Shown: one piece after another, positions 16,084-24,266 of the stretch
Layout: each line of letters starts with the position of its first letter
How positions within the stretch are numbered: position 1 is the first letter of the stretch
Notes under the pieces: generated by a model
Database searches by the model: none
Told to the model about the DNA's origin: nothing
The model's input: only the letters and a program-made list of their open reading frames with translations
Assembly: GCF_001908095.1 (NCBI RefSeq)
Contig: NZ_MKGR01000008.1
Location: 1-64,000 of the forward strand
DNA: 64,000 nucleotides
Direction: 5' to 3'
Source of the DNA: Xenorhabdus thuongxuanensis
GTDB taxonomy: Bacteria; Pseudomonadota; Gammaproteobacteria; Enterobacterales; Enterobacteriaceae
Position numbers and translations under genes: made by a program

Positions 16084-17033
16084 GTTTTTCTTCCTACCCG
16101 CGCCCGATTGCTTGGCGAGGAAATATCGTGTTTGAACGTTCGGCTCGTTTTAATCAGTCGTTGGAAACTCTGCTCAGAGCAATGGCGGAAGGCTATCAAC
16201 CTGATAAAAGTGATGATATATTGCGTCGTAATTTGCATCGAGAACTTGAGCTGGAAAGTGGTGTAGTAGTGCATGATTCCCCAACGCTCAAATCCCTATC
16301 GGCTGCACCATTTCGAGCACTGTTTAATGAGTTTTGCCTTTGGTTTGGTATTCCAGTTTCAATTAACAAACAAGGACATTACTTAAAAGAAGTTCGTGAT
16401 CATGGTGTACGCGATAGTCTTAATATGCCACAACGTGGACATTTAACTAATCAAGAGCTCTCTTTTCATTCTGATAGGGCAGATATCACTGTGCTGGGTT
16501 GTTGGAGTCCTGCTGCTCGCGGAGGTGCTTTTCGCATTCGTTCTTCTGCCGATGTAGTATTGCAAGCAGAACAACGCCAGTTTACTTGGCTTTCCCACCT
16601 AAAAAAGCCCATTCCTCATGATTTGCGTGATGAAGGTGATCAATCTTGGATTGCTTTGCCACTATTGAGTGAAAATCATGATCAATTTGTTTTACGTTAT
16701 ATACGTAAATTTAACGATTCAGTAGTTCGCCATGGCATAGAGCAGGCACAAGAAATCAACCAGATGCTAACAGATATGGATTCAATTGTTGAACAGCCTG
16801 GTCATTACGCTGAACTGAACTTCAGTAAAGGAATGTTAGTAATGGTTAATAACCACATTACATTACATGCTCGCACTTGTTTTGAAAATGATGAAAAACA
16901 TGAGCGTTGCTTGTTGCGTTGTTGGCTTAGCAGTGAATTTACTCGCCCATTACCCACAAGTTTTTTGCCTTTGTTTCATAGCGTAGACGCAGGAACTTTG
17001 CGTGGTGGCGTCCTGGCAGATAAGACATGGTGA
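16080..17033 (+). CDS. TauD/clavaminate-synthase-like Fe(II)/2-oxoglutarate oxygenase
   Basis: The 317-residue protein has the facial triad H130-x-D132 (S-F-H-S-D) and distal H263 (I-T-L-H-A-R), with R280 positioned to bind 2-oxoglutarate. N-N-H and A-R-T-C-F are typical of the TfdA/TauD and clavaminate synthase group. It likely hydroxylates, desaturates or cyclises the pathway intermediate. It overlaps the amidotransferase stop by ATGA. With the truncated PhyH-type gene, the operon originally had two such oxygenases. Confidence 0.85.
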   Translation: MSFSSYPRPIAWRGNIVFERSARFNQSLETLLRAMAEGYQPDKSDDILRRNLHRELELESGVVVHDSPTLKSLSAAPFRALFNEFCLWFGIPVSINKQGHYLKEVRDHGVRDSLNMPQRGHLTNQELSFHSDRADITVLGCWSPAARGGAFRIRSSADVVLQAEQRQFTWLSHLKKPIPHDLRDEGDQSWIALPLLSENHDQFVLRYIRKFNDSVVRHGIEQAQEINQMLTDMDSIVEQPGHYAELNFSKGMLVMVNNHITLHARTCFENDEKHERCLLRCWLSSEFTRPLPTSFLPLFHSVDAGTLRGGVLADKTW

Positions 17034-17037
17034 TCCG

Positions 17038-18279
17038 ATGCAGAGTAAAACCTTTACCCTGGCACGTTTTCGTGCTTTACCCGCAGAAATTCATTTGATG
17101 TTGGTAGGCACCCTGCTAACGCGGGGAGCCTATTTTATGATCTGGCCTTTTTTAGCAGTGATACTGTACCGCCAGTTCAACTTCTCTGCAACTACCATTG
17201 GTGCCTTACTCTCCATAGCTATCATCTTTGGTGCAATCAGTGGCGTCTATACTGGTTGGTTATCAGATCGTTTTGGTCGTAAACGCCTTATACTTTGTGG
17301 AACCACATTGAGTGCACTGGCTTTTGTCTTACTAAGCTATGATAATAACCCCGCACTGTATGGCATTGGTATTGCCGGTGTCAGTATTGGTTGTGCTCTA
17401 CTTGAATCCAGCTGCAAGGCATTAATAGGAGATCGTATTAATGATAAGGCTTCACGTGAGCTGGCACTCTATTGCCGTTATTACGCTATCAATGCTGGTG
17501 CTGCGGTAGGTCCATTATTTGGGGTGACCTTAGGCGTTGACAAACAAGGTTTAACCTTTTTAATTACTGCCTCAATCTATTTTATTTATGGTTTGTTGCT
17601 ATGGCGCTCACTGCACTATACCGTATGGCGAAGTACTACACCAAAGCAAACTAGTACCACATCTTCCACGTTTTTTGCCGCCTGCGGACAAATGATCCGT
17701 CATCGATTTTTTGCTTTGTTGATGCTTTGTAATATGCTGGCAGCCTTAGTATACGCCAGCTTCGATTCCACATTGGTCCAATATCTCACTCGTAGTCATG
17801 TACCAAATGTTATGTCGCTGATTGCTACCCTGATTGCGATTAATGCTCTGACTATTATTATTGCTCAGTTTCCTTTATTACGTCTGCTACAACGTTATTC
17901 GACTGGAGTTAGGCTAATGACAGGATTACTAATGATGTTATTGGCACAGCTGCTATTTGCTTTTGCTCCTGTTACACAATTTTATATGCTCGCTGTAGCA
18001 ACCATCATCCTTAGTCTGGGTGAATTAGTAGTATTCCCTACATTCAGTGTGGAGGTGGATCAAATAACCCCAAATGCGTTACGTGGGAGCTATTTTGGTG
18101 CCGCTAACCTTTACCTATTGGGCAGTGCAGTTGCTCCATTGTATGGTGGTTTAATGTTGGATCTTGGCAACCACCAGATACTTTTTCTTAGCCTAGCAGG
18201 GCTTTGTTTGCTCACCATGATACTACAACGCACTGTAAACTCGATGAAACGGACACAAAGTGAGGTAACTACACCATGA
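17038..18279 (+). CDS. MFS exporter of the biosynthetic operon
   Basis: About 413 residues with twelve predicted membrane segments. The MFS loop motif G-W-L-S-D-R-F-G-R-K-R lies between segments 2 and 3, as in drug:H+ antiporters. I start it at the ATG at 17038, five bases after the oxygenase stop; a GTG at 17002 would overlap that gene. Its place in a tightly packed biosynthetic operon makes export of the product, and self-protection, the likely role. Confidence 0.8.
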   Translation: MQSKTFTLARFRALPAEIHLMLVGTLLTRGAYFMIWPFLAVILYRQFNFSATTIGALLSIAIIFGAISGVYTGWLSDRFGRKRLILCGTTLSALAFVLLSYDNNPALYGIGIAGVSIGCALLESSCKALIGDRINDKASRELALYCRYYAINAGAAVGPLFGVTLGVDKQGLTFLITASIYFIYGLLLWRSLHYTVWRSTTPKQTSTTSSTFFAACGQMIRHRFFALLMLCNMLAALVYASFDSTLVQYLTRSHVPNVMSLIATLIAINALTIIIAQFPLLRLLQRYSTGVRLMTGLLMMLLAQLLFAFAPVTQFYMLAVATIILSLGELVVFPTFSVEVDQITPNALRGSYFGAANLYLLGSAVAPLYGGLMLDLGNHQILFLSLAGLCLLTMILQRTVNSMKRTQSEVTTP

Positions 18280-18902
18280 CTGCACGTATTCTGGTTTCAG
18301 GTTTTTTTTTACGTCGTGGTGTTTGGTCTCCAAATTTGATTGGGGAAGATGTAGATGATATCAGAGACCAATCAGAGTGTGACCTCCAGCATTGGCTAGA
18401 TGAAGCGGAAATGCTTGCCTCGACTTTTAATAAACCAATAGAAATTATTGGTCACAGTTTCGGAGGATATCTAGCACAATGCTTGGCAGCTCGATTGGGA
18501 GACAAGGTTAGCCATTTATGGTTATTGAGTGCGCTGACTAGCCAAGGTGGCAGTGCTCTTGAAAGCTATCAAGAGAGTGGACAAGAGGCGTTATCAGAAA
18601 TTTGTAGGTTGGATATAAGTAGTGGTCGTATCTACTTACATAAACCTGAACGCTTCCTCACACTTTTAGGCCAACCTGTTCCTTTAGCATCAAGTGAGCC
18701 AGTGCAGTTATTACTTGCTCCGCCACCACCACGTATAACTAACTTGAGCTGTCCAGTTAGCTATGTAATCACACAGCAAGATTTGCTAACACCTCCTTTA
18801 CTACAACATACTTTTGCCAGCCGACTAAATGCACGGTTAATTAATTGGATAGGAGGACATATGTCTCCTTTAATGGAGAGCGAATGGCTGCATAGCAGAT
18901 AA
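18276..18902 (+). CDS. alpha/beta hydrolase, thioesterase-like
   Basis: The 208-residue protein has the nucleophile elbow G-H-S-F-G-G at about 63-68, a late acid in TQQDLLTP and the His of W-I-G-G-H-M-S-P near the C-terminus, a complete catalytic triad for a small alpha/beta hydrolase. It overlaps the exporter stop (ATGA) and ends the operon. It may release a thioester made by the ligase, or hydrolyse a masked product. No clear terminator follows. Confidence 0.75.
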   Translation: MTARILVSGFFLRRGVWSPNLIGEDVDDIRDQSECDLQHWLDEAEMLASTFNKPIEIIGHSFGGYLAQCLAARLGDKVSHLWLLSALTSQGGSALESYQESGQEALSEICRLDISSGRIYLHKPERFLTLLGQPVPLASSEPVQLLLAPPPPRITNLSCPVSYVITQQDLLTPPLLQHTFASRLNARLINWIGGHMSPLMESEWLHSR

Positions 18903-19848
18903 GTATAAGGGAATCACAGACCTCAATAAGAAAATTTACTTTGAAAGCGGTAGGAAGAGCTGTTACCTAGATTATCCCTATCGTTTTTTCTCAATTTCAT
19001 ATCAAATAAAAATTTGACCCTACTCGTTCCAACCGATAAAATATTTAATTGTTATCAAAGATCCATCGCCTGTCAGGATCGCCTTCGGGTGGCGAAACAA
19101 AACTCCTGTAGCCTGAAAGGGAGAGCAAGATTGCGGTACATCTGCCCGCCTTTGGAAGCAGATATTGTCAGACATAAACCCCTTGTCTGGTAATGAAGGT
19201 TTCTTAAACTAAAAATACGCCCGAAAGGTGTTTTTATTTTGTCGCCGAAGGGTGTTGAACGTGGGTTCATACACTGACTTTTCAAATCAACATAAATCCT
19301 ATTTATCTTCAATGAACAACAGGATGGCTTTTGCGCATCCGTTCATACTTTTATCTATCCCTGTTTGAATTATTCAACAGACAATTTTTCTACCGCTAAA
19401 CCATTAACGCATGACTACCGTTTGACATTGAATCTGGCGGCGTTTTGCTGTACCCGTTGGTATTTCAACGCTTTCATAGTCTTTGCTGATTGTTCGAAAA
19501 CTCAAGGCGTCACTTTTTGCGGGTTACCGCTGAAAGTGACGCCGCAGCCAAAGCACAACACAACCCTGACAGACTCAGGCCTGCTTAACCACGCAGTAAA
19601 TCTGACACTGTATTTTTAGATTGAAAAAGGAGAACTTGACGATATCGAGGCTGGCTTTTTTGCCGGTGGGGATGACCTGTTTATGCAGGCGGCAGTACCG
19701 CGTACTCAACCGATACCCCGCAATACCTCAACTTGCGTTCACTCTGGCGCACAGATATCGATCAAGGGCAAGGCAGTTATTTTCTGTTTTGCCAGAATGG
19801 TCACGCGCCAGAGATCGCATGTTGTCAAGCATCAGCAAGGGGAAGCTA
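18903..19848. other. gap with remnants and hairpins, no intact gene
   Basis: Nothing here is a convincing intact gene. AAAAATACGCC and GGTGTTTTTATTTT near 19215-19245 form an AU-rich terminator-like hairpin. From about 19634 a short frame reads D-I-E-A-G-F-F-A-G-G-D-D-L-F-M-Q, which looks like a piece of a degraded protein-coding gene. I read the stretch as the scar between the biosynthetic operon and the next mobile module. Confidence 0.4.
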
Positions 19849-20718
19849 ATGAGCCGATTGATTAAGGAATTAAAGTTTTTTGCCCGACAAGGCGGCGGTA
19901 GTCATAAAACCTGTCATGATCGCATTCGGATCGCTGGGCGTTTGGGTGCTTTGTTATTGAGCCTGAATATTCAGGTTAAAAGCCTTAATAATTTGAAAGC
20001 CAAGCATGTGGAACAGTATGTTGATGCCCGTTTATCTCAGGGGATCGCCAAACGAACGGTGCAAAATGAAATGGCTGCGCTGCGTAATATCTTTCGCATG
20101 GCAGGCCGAGAAAAACTGGAGACCTCGCCGCGTTTGAGTAATCAGGCATTGGGATTAAGCGACACCAGCCGCGCTGGAACAAAACAAGCAATCCCTGATG
20201 CCACGTTTCAGGTTGTTTATCAGAAAGCACTAGAACGTGATGTCGGACTTGCCGTTACACTGAAACTCGCCCGATTGCTGGGGTTACGTTCTCAGGAAAC
20301 AGTGCAATGCAGTGCTTCGTTAAAAAGCTGGCGTAAACAGTTGGAGCAATCAGAGCCAAAACTGCATGTTGTCTTCGGTACAAAAGGCGGCCGACCAAGA
20401 AAAACCCGTGTATTGGATGTTGCAGCAGTAAAAGAAGCTGTCGAGCAGGCCATTGTTATTGTAGAACAACGTGGCGGCAGATTGATTGATAAGCCAGATC
20501 TCAAACAAGCCATGAACTACTGGCGGGCACATACCACAAAGATTGGTTTAATCGGCTGCTATTCTCCCCATAGTTTGCGCTATGCGTGGGCGCAGGATGC
20601 GCTTAATTTTTACCAACAAAATGGTTTTAGCCATCAGGAAGCAAGAGCGCTGGTTTCAATGGATATGGGGCATGGTGATGGCCGTGGGCGTTATGTTGAA
20701 CGGGTTTATAGTCGTTAA
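19849..20718 (+). CDS. Integrase_1-type tyrosine recombinase-like protein
   Basis: Starting at the ATG at 19849 (GGGGAAG upstream), the 289-residue protein has a SAM-like N-terminal core-binding domain (VEQYVDARLSQGIAKRTVQN) and a recombinase-like C-terminus: ARLLGLRSQE with an Arg, P-H-S-L-R-Y for the His-Arg pair, M-G-H-G-D-G and a terminal R-Y-V-E-R-V-Y. It resembles the integrase-domain proteins common in enterobacterial islands next to Ner-like regulators. The reading frame upstream of 19849 is unrelated. It may recombine its own module or be a relic. Confidence 0.7.
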   Translation: MSRLIKELKFFARQGGGSHKTCHDRIRIAGRLGALLLSLNIQVKSLNNLKAKHVEQYVDARLSQGIAKRTVQNEMAALRNIFRMAGREKLETSPRLSNQALGLSDTSRAGTKQAIPDATFQVVYQKALERDVGLAVTLKLARLLGLRSQETVQCSASLKSWRKQLEQSEPKLHVVFGTKGGRPRKTRVLDVAAVKEAVEQAIVIVEQRGGRLIDKPDLKQAMNYWRAHTTKIGLIGCYSPHSLRYAWAQDALNFYQQNGFSHQEARALVSMDMGHGDGRGRYVERVYSR

Positions 20719-20735
20719 ACTTAGTCGTTCGGTTA

Positions 20736-20860
20736 TTGAGTTAGATAAAACAATCAGTTAAAGTATTCCCGCCATTAGCAAAATCTAGTGGTGAGGTTTC
20801 GCAGCCTCGAAATATGGTGTCCCACTGGTAGGATGTTTCTACCAGTGCGTCTGCTATCAC
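20736..20860 (+). ncRNA. C4-like antisense RNA
   Basis: Two segments here are complementary to two segments just downstream. GGTTTCGCAG (20795-20804) pairs with CTGCGAACCC (20921-20930) at 9 of 10 positions, and TGGTGTCCCACTGG (20815-20828) pairs with CCGGTTGGACACCA (20901-20914) at 13 of 14. A 9-bp hairpin CACTGGTAG/CTACCAGTG lies at 20823-20847. This a'/b' versus b/a layout is the hallmark of C4 antisense RNAs of P1- and P7-like phages. A possible promoter is TTGAGT (20736-20741), 17 bp, TAAAGT (20759-20764). Confidence 0.65.
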
Positions 20861-20869
20861 CCTTTCAAT

Positions 20870-20943
20870 GGTGATTCAGGCGGGGGAGGCTTCGGCCTCG
20901 CCGGTTGGACACCACCGGTACTGCGAACCCTGTCTGAATCGCC
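20870..20943 (+). promoter_or_regulatory. structured target leader ahead of the Ner-like gene (three-way junction)
   Basis: GGTGATTCAGGC (20870-20881) pairs along its whole length with GTCTGAATCGCC (20932-20943), allowing G-U. Inside are two hairpins, GAGGC-TTCG-GCCTC (20886-20899) and CCGGT/ACCGG (20901-20918), making a three-way junction. The segments complementary to the upstream C4-like RNA lie inside this fold, so antisense pairing would rearrange it. It ends 35 bp before the Ner-like start, so translation or early termination could be controlled. Confidence 0.6.
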
Positions 20944-20978
20944 ACCATCAATATTAATTAATGGAAGGGGTAGCAGGA

Positions 20979-21245
20979 ATGAATAACAACATTAGAACTG
21001 ACTGGCATCAGGCCGATATCATCGCCGCATTACGTAAACGCGGTACAACCTTAGCGGCTGTTTCTCGTGAAGCGGGACTCAGTTCATCTACACTGGCAAA
21101 TGCATTCAGTAGGCCTTGGCCGAAAGGTGAATGGATTATCGCAAATTACCTTGGCATCCATCCCTCAGAGATCTGGCCGAGCCGGTATTTTGATAGTTAT
21201 GGTCGATTAATTGAGCGTAAGGCCCGCAATACAACACAGGAATAA
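20979..21245 (+). CDS. Ner/Nlp-family DNA-binding regulator
   Basis: The 88-residue protein matches the Mu Ner / SfsB pattern: DWHQADIIAALRKRGTTLA, then the helix-turn-helix AVSREAGLSSSTLANAFSRP, then WPKGEWIIANYLGIHPSEIW and PSRY. Ner-type proteins are small repressors of phage early genes. I chose the ATG at 20979, placed after GAAGGGG, over 20961. A C4-like antisense RNA and its structured target precede it, so its synthesis is probably controlled at the RNA level. Confidence 0.8.
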   Translation: MNNNIRTDWHQADIIAALRKRGTTLAAVSREAGLSSSTLANAFSRPWPKGEWIIANYLGIHPSEIWPSRYFDSYGRLIERKARNTTQE

Positions 21246-21392
21246 CCCGCTTCAATTTATGATCTATTTCTTGAAGATGATAAATTTTTATATGGAGTTT
21301 TGAGCGTGAAATGGCGACTTAATTCGTATTAGTGTGATTACCGAGAGACTTTGTCGTTTCAGTATACCAGCTCCCAGCTAAATGACTCATCT

Positions 21393-21427
21393 AAGATCAT
21401 CACAATGAGATTACAAGTGATGATCTT
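21393..21427. terminator. 11-bp hairpin downstream of the Qat operon
   Basis: AAGATCATCAC (21393-21403) and GTGATGATCTT (21417-21427) are exact complements around a 13-nt loop, 16 bp beyond the qatD stop. The minus-strand tail is not a U run, so termination may be weak or bidirectional. Confidence 0.45.
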
Positions 21428-21442
21428 GCTACTAAATTAATA

Positions 21443-22177
21443 CTATTCATTACTAAAGAGAAGAATTTTTCTAAAATTTTCTTCTATTCTATTTTCAACA
21501 AATTTAGGATCACAATTCCATAACTTAGCAATGCCAATAATCGCCTTGTCCACGTTCCAAGGTAATAGATGTTTCCCATAAAAAGTTGCAAAAGGTCCAT
21601 CTGTTTCAGTTAATATTCTATCATTTGGAATTAGTTCAATTATATGCCTCCCTTTTCTTGAACTCAGCATTGCTGGCCCAACTGAAAACCAAGCACCTAT
21701 ATCAATAGCTTGCTTAAGTTCTTCTTTTGTTCCTGTAAACCAATGAAATATCGGAACCCCATCAATACATTTCAATTCATCTACAACTTTTTCAGCACTT
21801 CCCCTTGAATGTATTGACATAATTCGCCCCCCCTGCCTATGTACTTTTTTTAGTATGTGCCTAAATACTTTTAACTGGATGTCTGCATGCTTTTTATAAT
21901 CACTACTTCCATCAAGACCAATTTCACCAACATATTTTACTTGAGGCAGCAACATATCAAAAATTCCTAACTCATCATGTCGTAAATGAGCCAGTTCAGG
22001 GTGGAGACCTAATGCAGTTTTAATTCTTTTACAACCAGCAACAAGTCTATTACTACCAATATAAGCTTTCGGTGTTGTTGTGATAGAAAGGACATAAAGT
22101 CCTTTCTTATTGCATTCACTAATAATGCTTTTTGGATCATTGTATAAATCCAAATGACAATGCATATCAAGTTTCAA
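21443..22177 (-). CDS. qatD: QatD, TatD-like metal-dependent hydrolase
   Basis: This 244-residue TatD-family protein has H6-x-H8 (M-H-C-H-L-D) at the N-terminus, E-I-G-L-D-G, I-H-S-R-G, F-H-W-F-T-G and the late metal Asp in T-E-T-D-G-P-F. TatD proteins are DNA exonucleases or related phosphoesterases. Its start overlaps the qatC stop (ATGA). In the described Qat anti-phage system a TatD-like protein is the fourth component with a KAP NTPase, QatB and a QueC-like protein, and the order here is exactly that. Confidence 0.9.
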   Translation of the reverse strand: MKLDMHCHLDLYNDPKSIISECNKKGLYVLSITTTPKAYIGSNRLVAGCKRIKTALGLHPELAHLRHDELGIFDMLLPQVKYVGEIGLDGSSDYKKHADIQLKVFRHILKKVHRQGGRIMSIHSRGSAEKVVDELKCIDGVPIFHWFTGTKEELKQAIDIGAWFSVGPAMLSSRKGRHIIELIPNDRILTETDGPFATFYGKHLLPWNVDKAIIGIAKLWNCDPKFVENRIEENFRKILLFSNE

Positions 22178-23514
22178 ATTATTCCTTCCTTTTTCAAGAA
22201 AGCTTCGACTTCTTTCAACCCATCAGAAAATACTTTTTCATACTTAGCAATATCATTACTCTTTAATTTACCTGATTTTAAAACCCATGTTTTCAAGTTT
22301 TTCTTTTTAGCATTTTCTATAGCCATCAAAACTGAAATAACATCATCACGACCATCCTGTTTGTTTTTTACGAAATCTCGTAAAGTAAGATATGAACCAT
22401 GATGGTATAGAATTGCTTCATTCATATTTCCTTTTAACAAAGAAGCTCGCCTTATCATACAAGGAACACAATAGCCACATTGTTTATGTTTTCTTTTCCA
22501 GTGGCTACACGAAACGGTGGAATCAACAATTTGAGATAATGTTGTTGAGTCTTTGCAATCACTAACCATTTGGCCTTTTGTTTGGAATTGATAAGGGTTT
22601 AGCAATTTCATATTAAAGCCAACATTATTGAAAATTTCTTGTATCATTTTTATAAAATATGGGTGTGTAGTTCTTGTACTCAATGAACCAATTCTACGAT
22701 TTGTCAATGGTGCGTTCAAAGAGATAAAACCATTTTCAGGAATATATATTGGTATATCCACATGATGATTAGCCTTCATTACCGCATCTGCTCCTACCGC
22801 TGCAAATGCTAAGAAGTTCAGGCTACGCGTTCTCATAGTAATATCCCTAGGCATTCCTCTTCCGATAGGATTTGCGCTTGAACAAAATCTTGAGAATTTC
22901 CCTTTTTCTTGAATACCTCGCGCTATTTGATCTTGCTTTTTTTTATCCCCTTTATATGAATGACTTATTAACAATGGTTTCTTACCTGATTCTAAAAGAT
23001 CAATCACGCCAATTGCACTATCTAACCCTCCAGAAAATAACGAAATGCAATCTAATCCTTTTAGATTTACTAATCTGCGCCCATTAACCGGTTCAAATGG
23101 CATAGGTGGCTTTTGTCCTCCGCTTTTAAAATCGAAATTCCAAACATCACCACTCAAAAACTGCAAGGACTTTTCTATCAATTCTTTGTTTTTCTCCCAT
23201 ATAACTGGATTGATAACACTAACTGATAGATTTATATTTCTAGTCCAACCATCAAAACAATCATCCCTCACTATAAAAGTATCTGCTGCCGTTACTGCAA
23301 GTGATATTGTTAAGAAATCCATAACCTCATCAGATATTTTTACTCCCAATCTTTTCATTGCGTCATAAACAGGTTTTCCTATTGTTGCTATATCATCTCT
23401 GGGTTTTATTCCATTTTTGGAAATGATACCATCACGAGAATAAATCTGAACCGAAACAGTATTTTCATTAGACGGCGGCAATCGACTATAATCATGGTCT
23501 ATATAAATATTCAT
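22174..23514 (-). CDS. qatC: QatC, QueC-like PP-loop enzyme
   Basis: At 446 residues it has a PP-loop S-G-G-L-D-S at 161-166 and a QueC-like zinc site formed by C336, C346, C349 and C352 (KQCGYCVPC). QueC makes 7-cyano-7-deazaguanine; defence-associated QueC homologues are proposed to modify proteins or nucleotides. An N-terminal extension of about 150 residues is absent from housekeeping QueC. It overlaps both neighbours by ATGA, so QatB, QatC and QatD are translationally coupled. Confidence 0.9.
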   Translation of the reverse strand: MNIYIDHDYSRLPPSNENTVSVQIYSRDGIISKNGIKPRDDIATIGKPVYDAMKRLGVKISDEVMDFLTISLAVTAADTFIVRDDCFDGWTRNINLSVSVINPVIWEKNKELIEKSLQFLSGDVWNFDFKSGGQKPPMPFEPVNGRRLVNLKGLDCISLFSGGLDSAIGVIDLLESGKKPLLISHSYKGDKKKQDQIARGIQEKGKFSRFCSSANPIGRGMPRDITMRTRSLNFLAFAAVGADAVMKANHHVDIPIYIPENGFISLNAPLTNRRIGSLSTRTTHPYFIKMIQEIFNNVGFNMKLLNPYQFQTKGQMVSDCKDSTTLSQIVDSTVSCSHWKRKHKQCGYCVPCMIRRASLLKGNMNEAILYHHGSYLTLRDFVKNKQDGRDDVISVLMAIENAKKKNLKTWVLKSGKLKSNDIAKYEKVFSDGLKEVEAFLKKEGII

Positions 23515-24257
23515 TCGTTATAACCTTTCCATTCATTCCAAACTTCAGTAATAACATTTTTTTGAATTTCTATAATATTTTCTTTTGAAAAAGATCTTAT
23601 GTTTTTGCTCAATTTTGGCTCCATAAAATCATCAACGGCTGCACTTATTAATTCGTGTAAGTCATTTTCCGCCTTTTGCAGTTCTTTTACTGACTGAGCA
23701 TTATTCCATGCTCTTCCCGCATCCATAGTAATTTGGATAAAAATACTATCTGCTAAATAGTAAATCATTGTTTCAATAAGTACGTCGTCTGTAATATCCA
23801 ACGGATCGAATGTAGCCTTGCCATCCAAAGCTTCAACCAATGCATCGTTCATTGCTGTCTGTATTTTATCTGCATCTTCACTTCCCTCTGAAAGATAATT
23901 TGCTATTTTTGCTATAGCATTCTCGCACGAAAGTCCATTAAGACTATTAAGATCGATTATTGGATTGTTCTTTGAATCATTTACAACACCATTATTTAAT
24001 AACTCAAATAATCCACCACCAGCACCAATAATATTACTAAGGCGTGCATTAGCCGATTCTGATCCTCCCGTTACTTGTCTTGAATAACGACTAAGGGCAC
24101 CTTTTAGAGCAGCACCATCTCCATTTTTGGCGAACCTACCAAATAGTGTTCTAAACCCAACTAAATTTTTGTTCTCACCATTTTTGGTTTGATCTGCCCA
24201 AGGTGGAACAAGTGATTTACCATTTTTTGGTCCTCTACTTGACTGCGAAGTCCCCAT
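23511..24257 (-). CDS. qatB: QatB anti-phage component
   Basis: This 248-residue protein begins M-G-T-S-Q-S-S-R-G-P and V-P-P-W-A-D, followed by a Gly/Ser-rich segment (GAALKGALSRYSRQVTGG) and a helical C-terminal domain, as in QatB proteins of Qat loci. The enzymatic role is unknown; work on Qat-like systems suggests it is a partner or substrate of QatC. A gap of only 9 bp separates it from qatA and its stop overlaps qatC. Identity rests on operon order and N-terminal features. Confidence 0.85.
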   Translation of the reverse strand: MGTSQSSRGPKNGKSLVPPWADQTKNGENKNLVGFRTLFGRFAKNGDGAALKGALSRYSRQVTGGSESANARLSNIIGAGGGLFELLNNGVVNDSKNNPIIDLNSLNGLSCENAIAKIANYLSEGSEDADKIQTAMNDALVEALDGKATFDPLDITDDVLIETMIYYLADSIFIQITMDAGRAWNNAQSVKELQKAENDLHELISAAVDDFMEPKLSKNIRSFSKENIIEIQKNVITEVWNEWKGYNE

Positions 24258-24266
24258 TATATCTCC

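Noticed and set aside
14488..17033. Beta-lactam synthetase plus clavaminate/carbapenem synthase pair
   Set aside because: The AsnB-like protein keeps the glutaminase Cys2, which beta-lactam synthetases lack, and no carboxymethylproline synthase or CEA synthase gene is present. The fold pair is similar, but beta-lactam formation is not supported.
10882..18902. Phosphonate cluster, because of the homocitrate-synthase-like gene
   Set aside because: No PEP mutase or phosphonopyruvate decarboxylase is present in the operon or elsewhere in the window.
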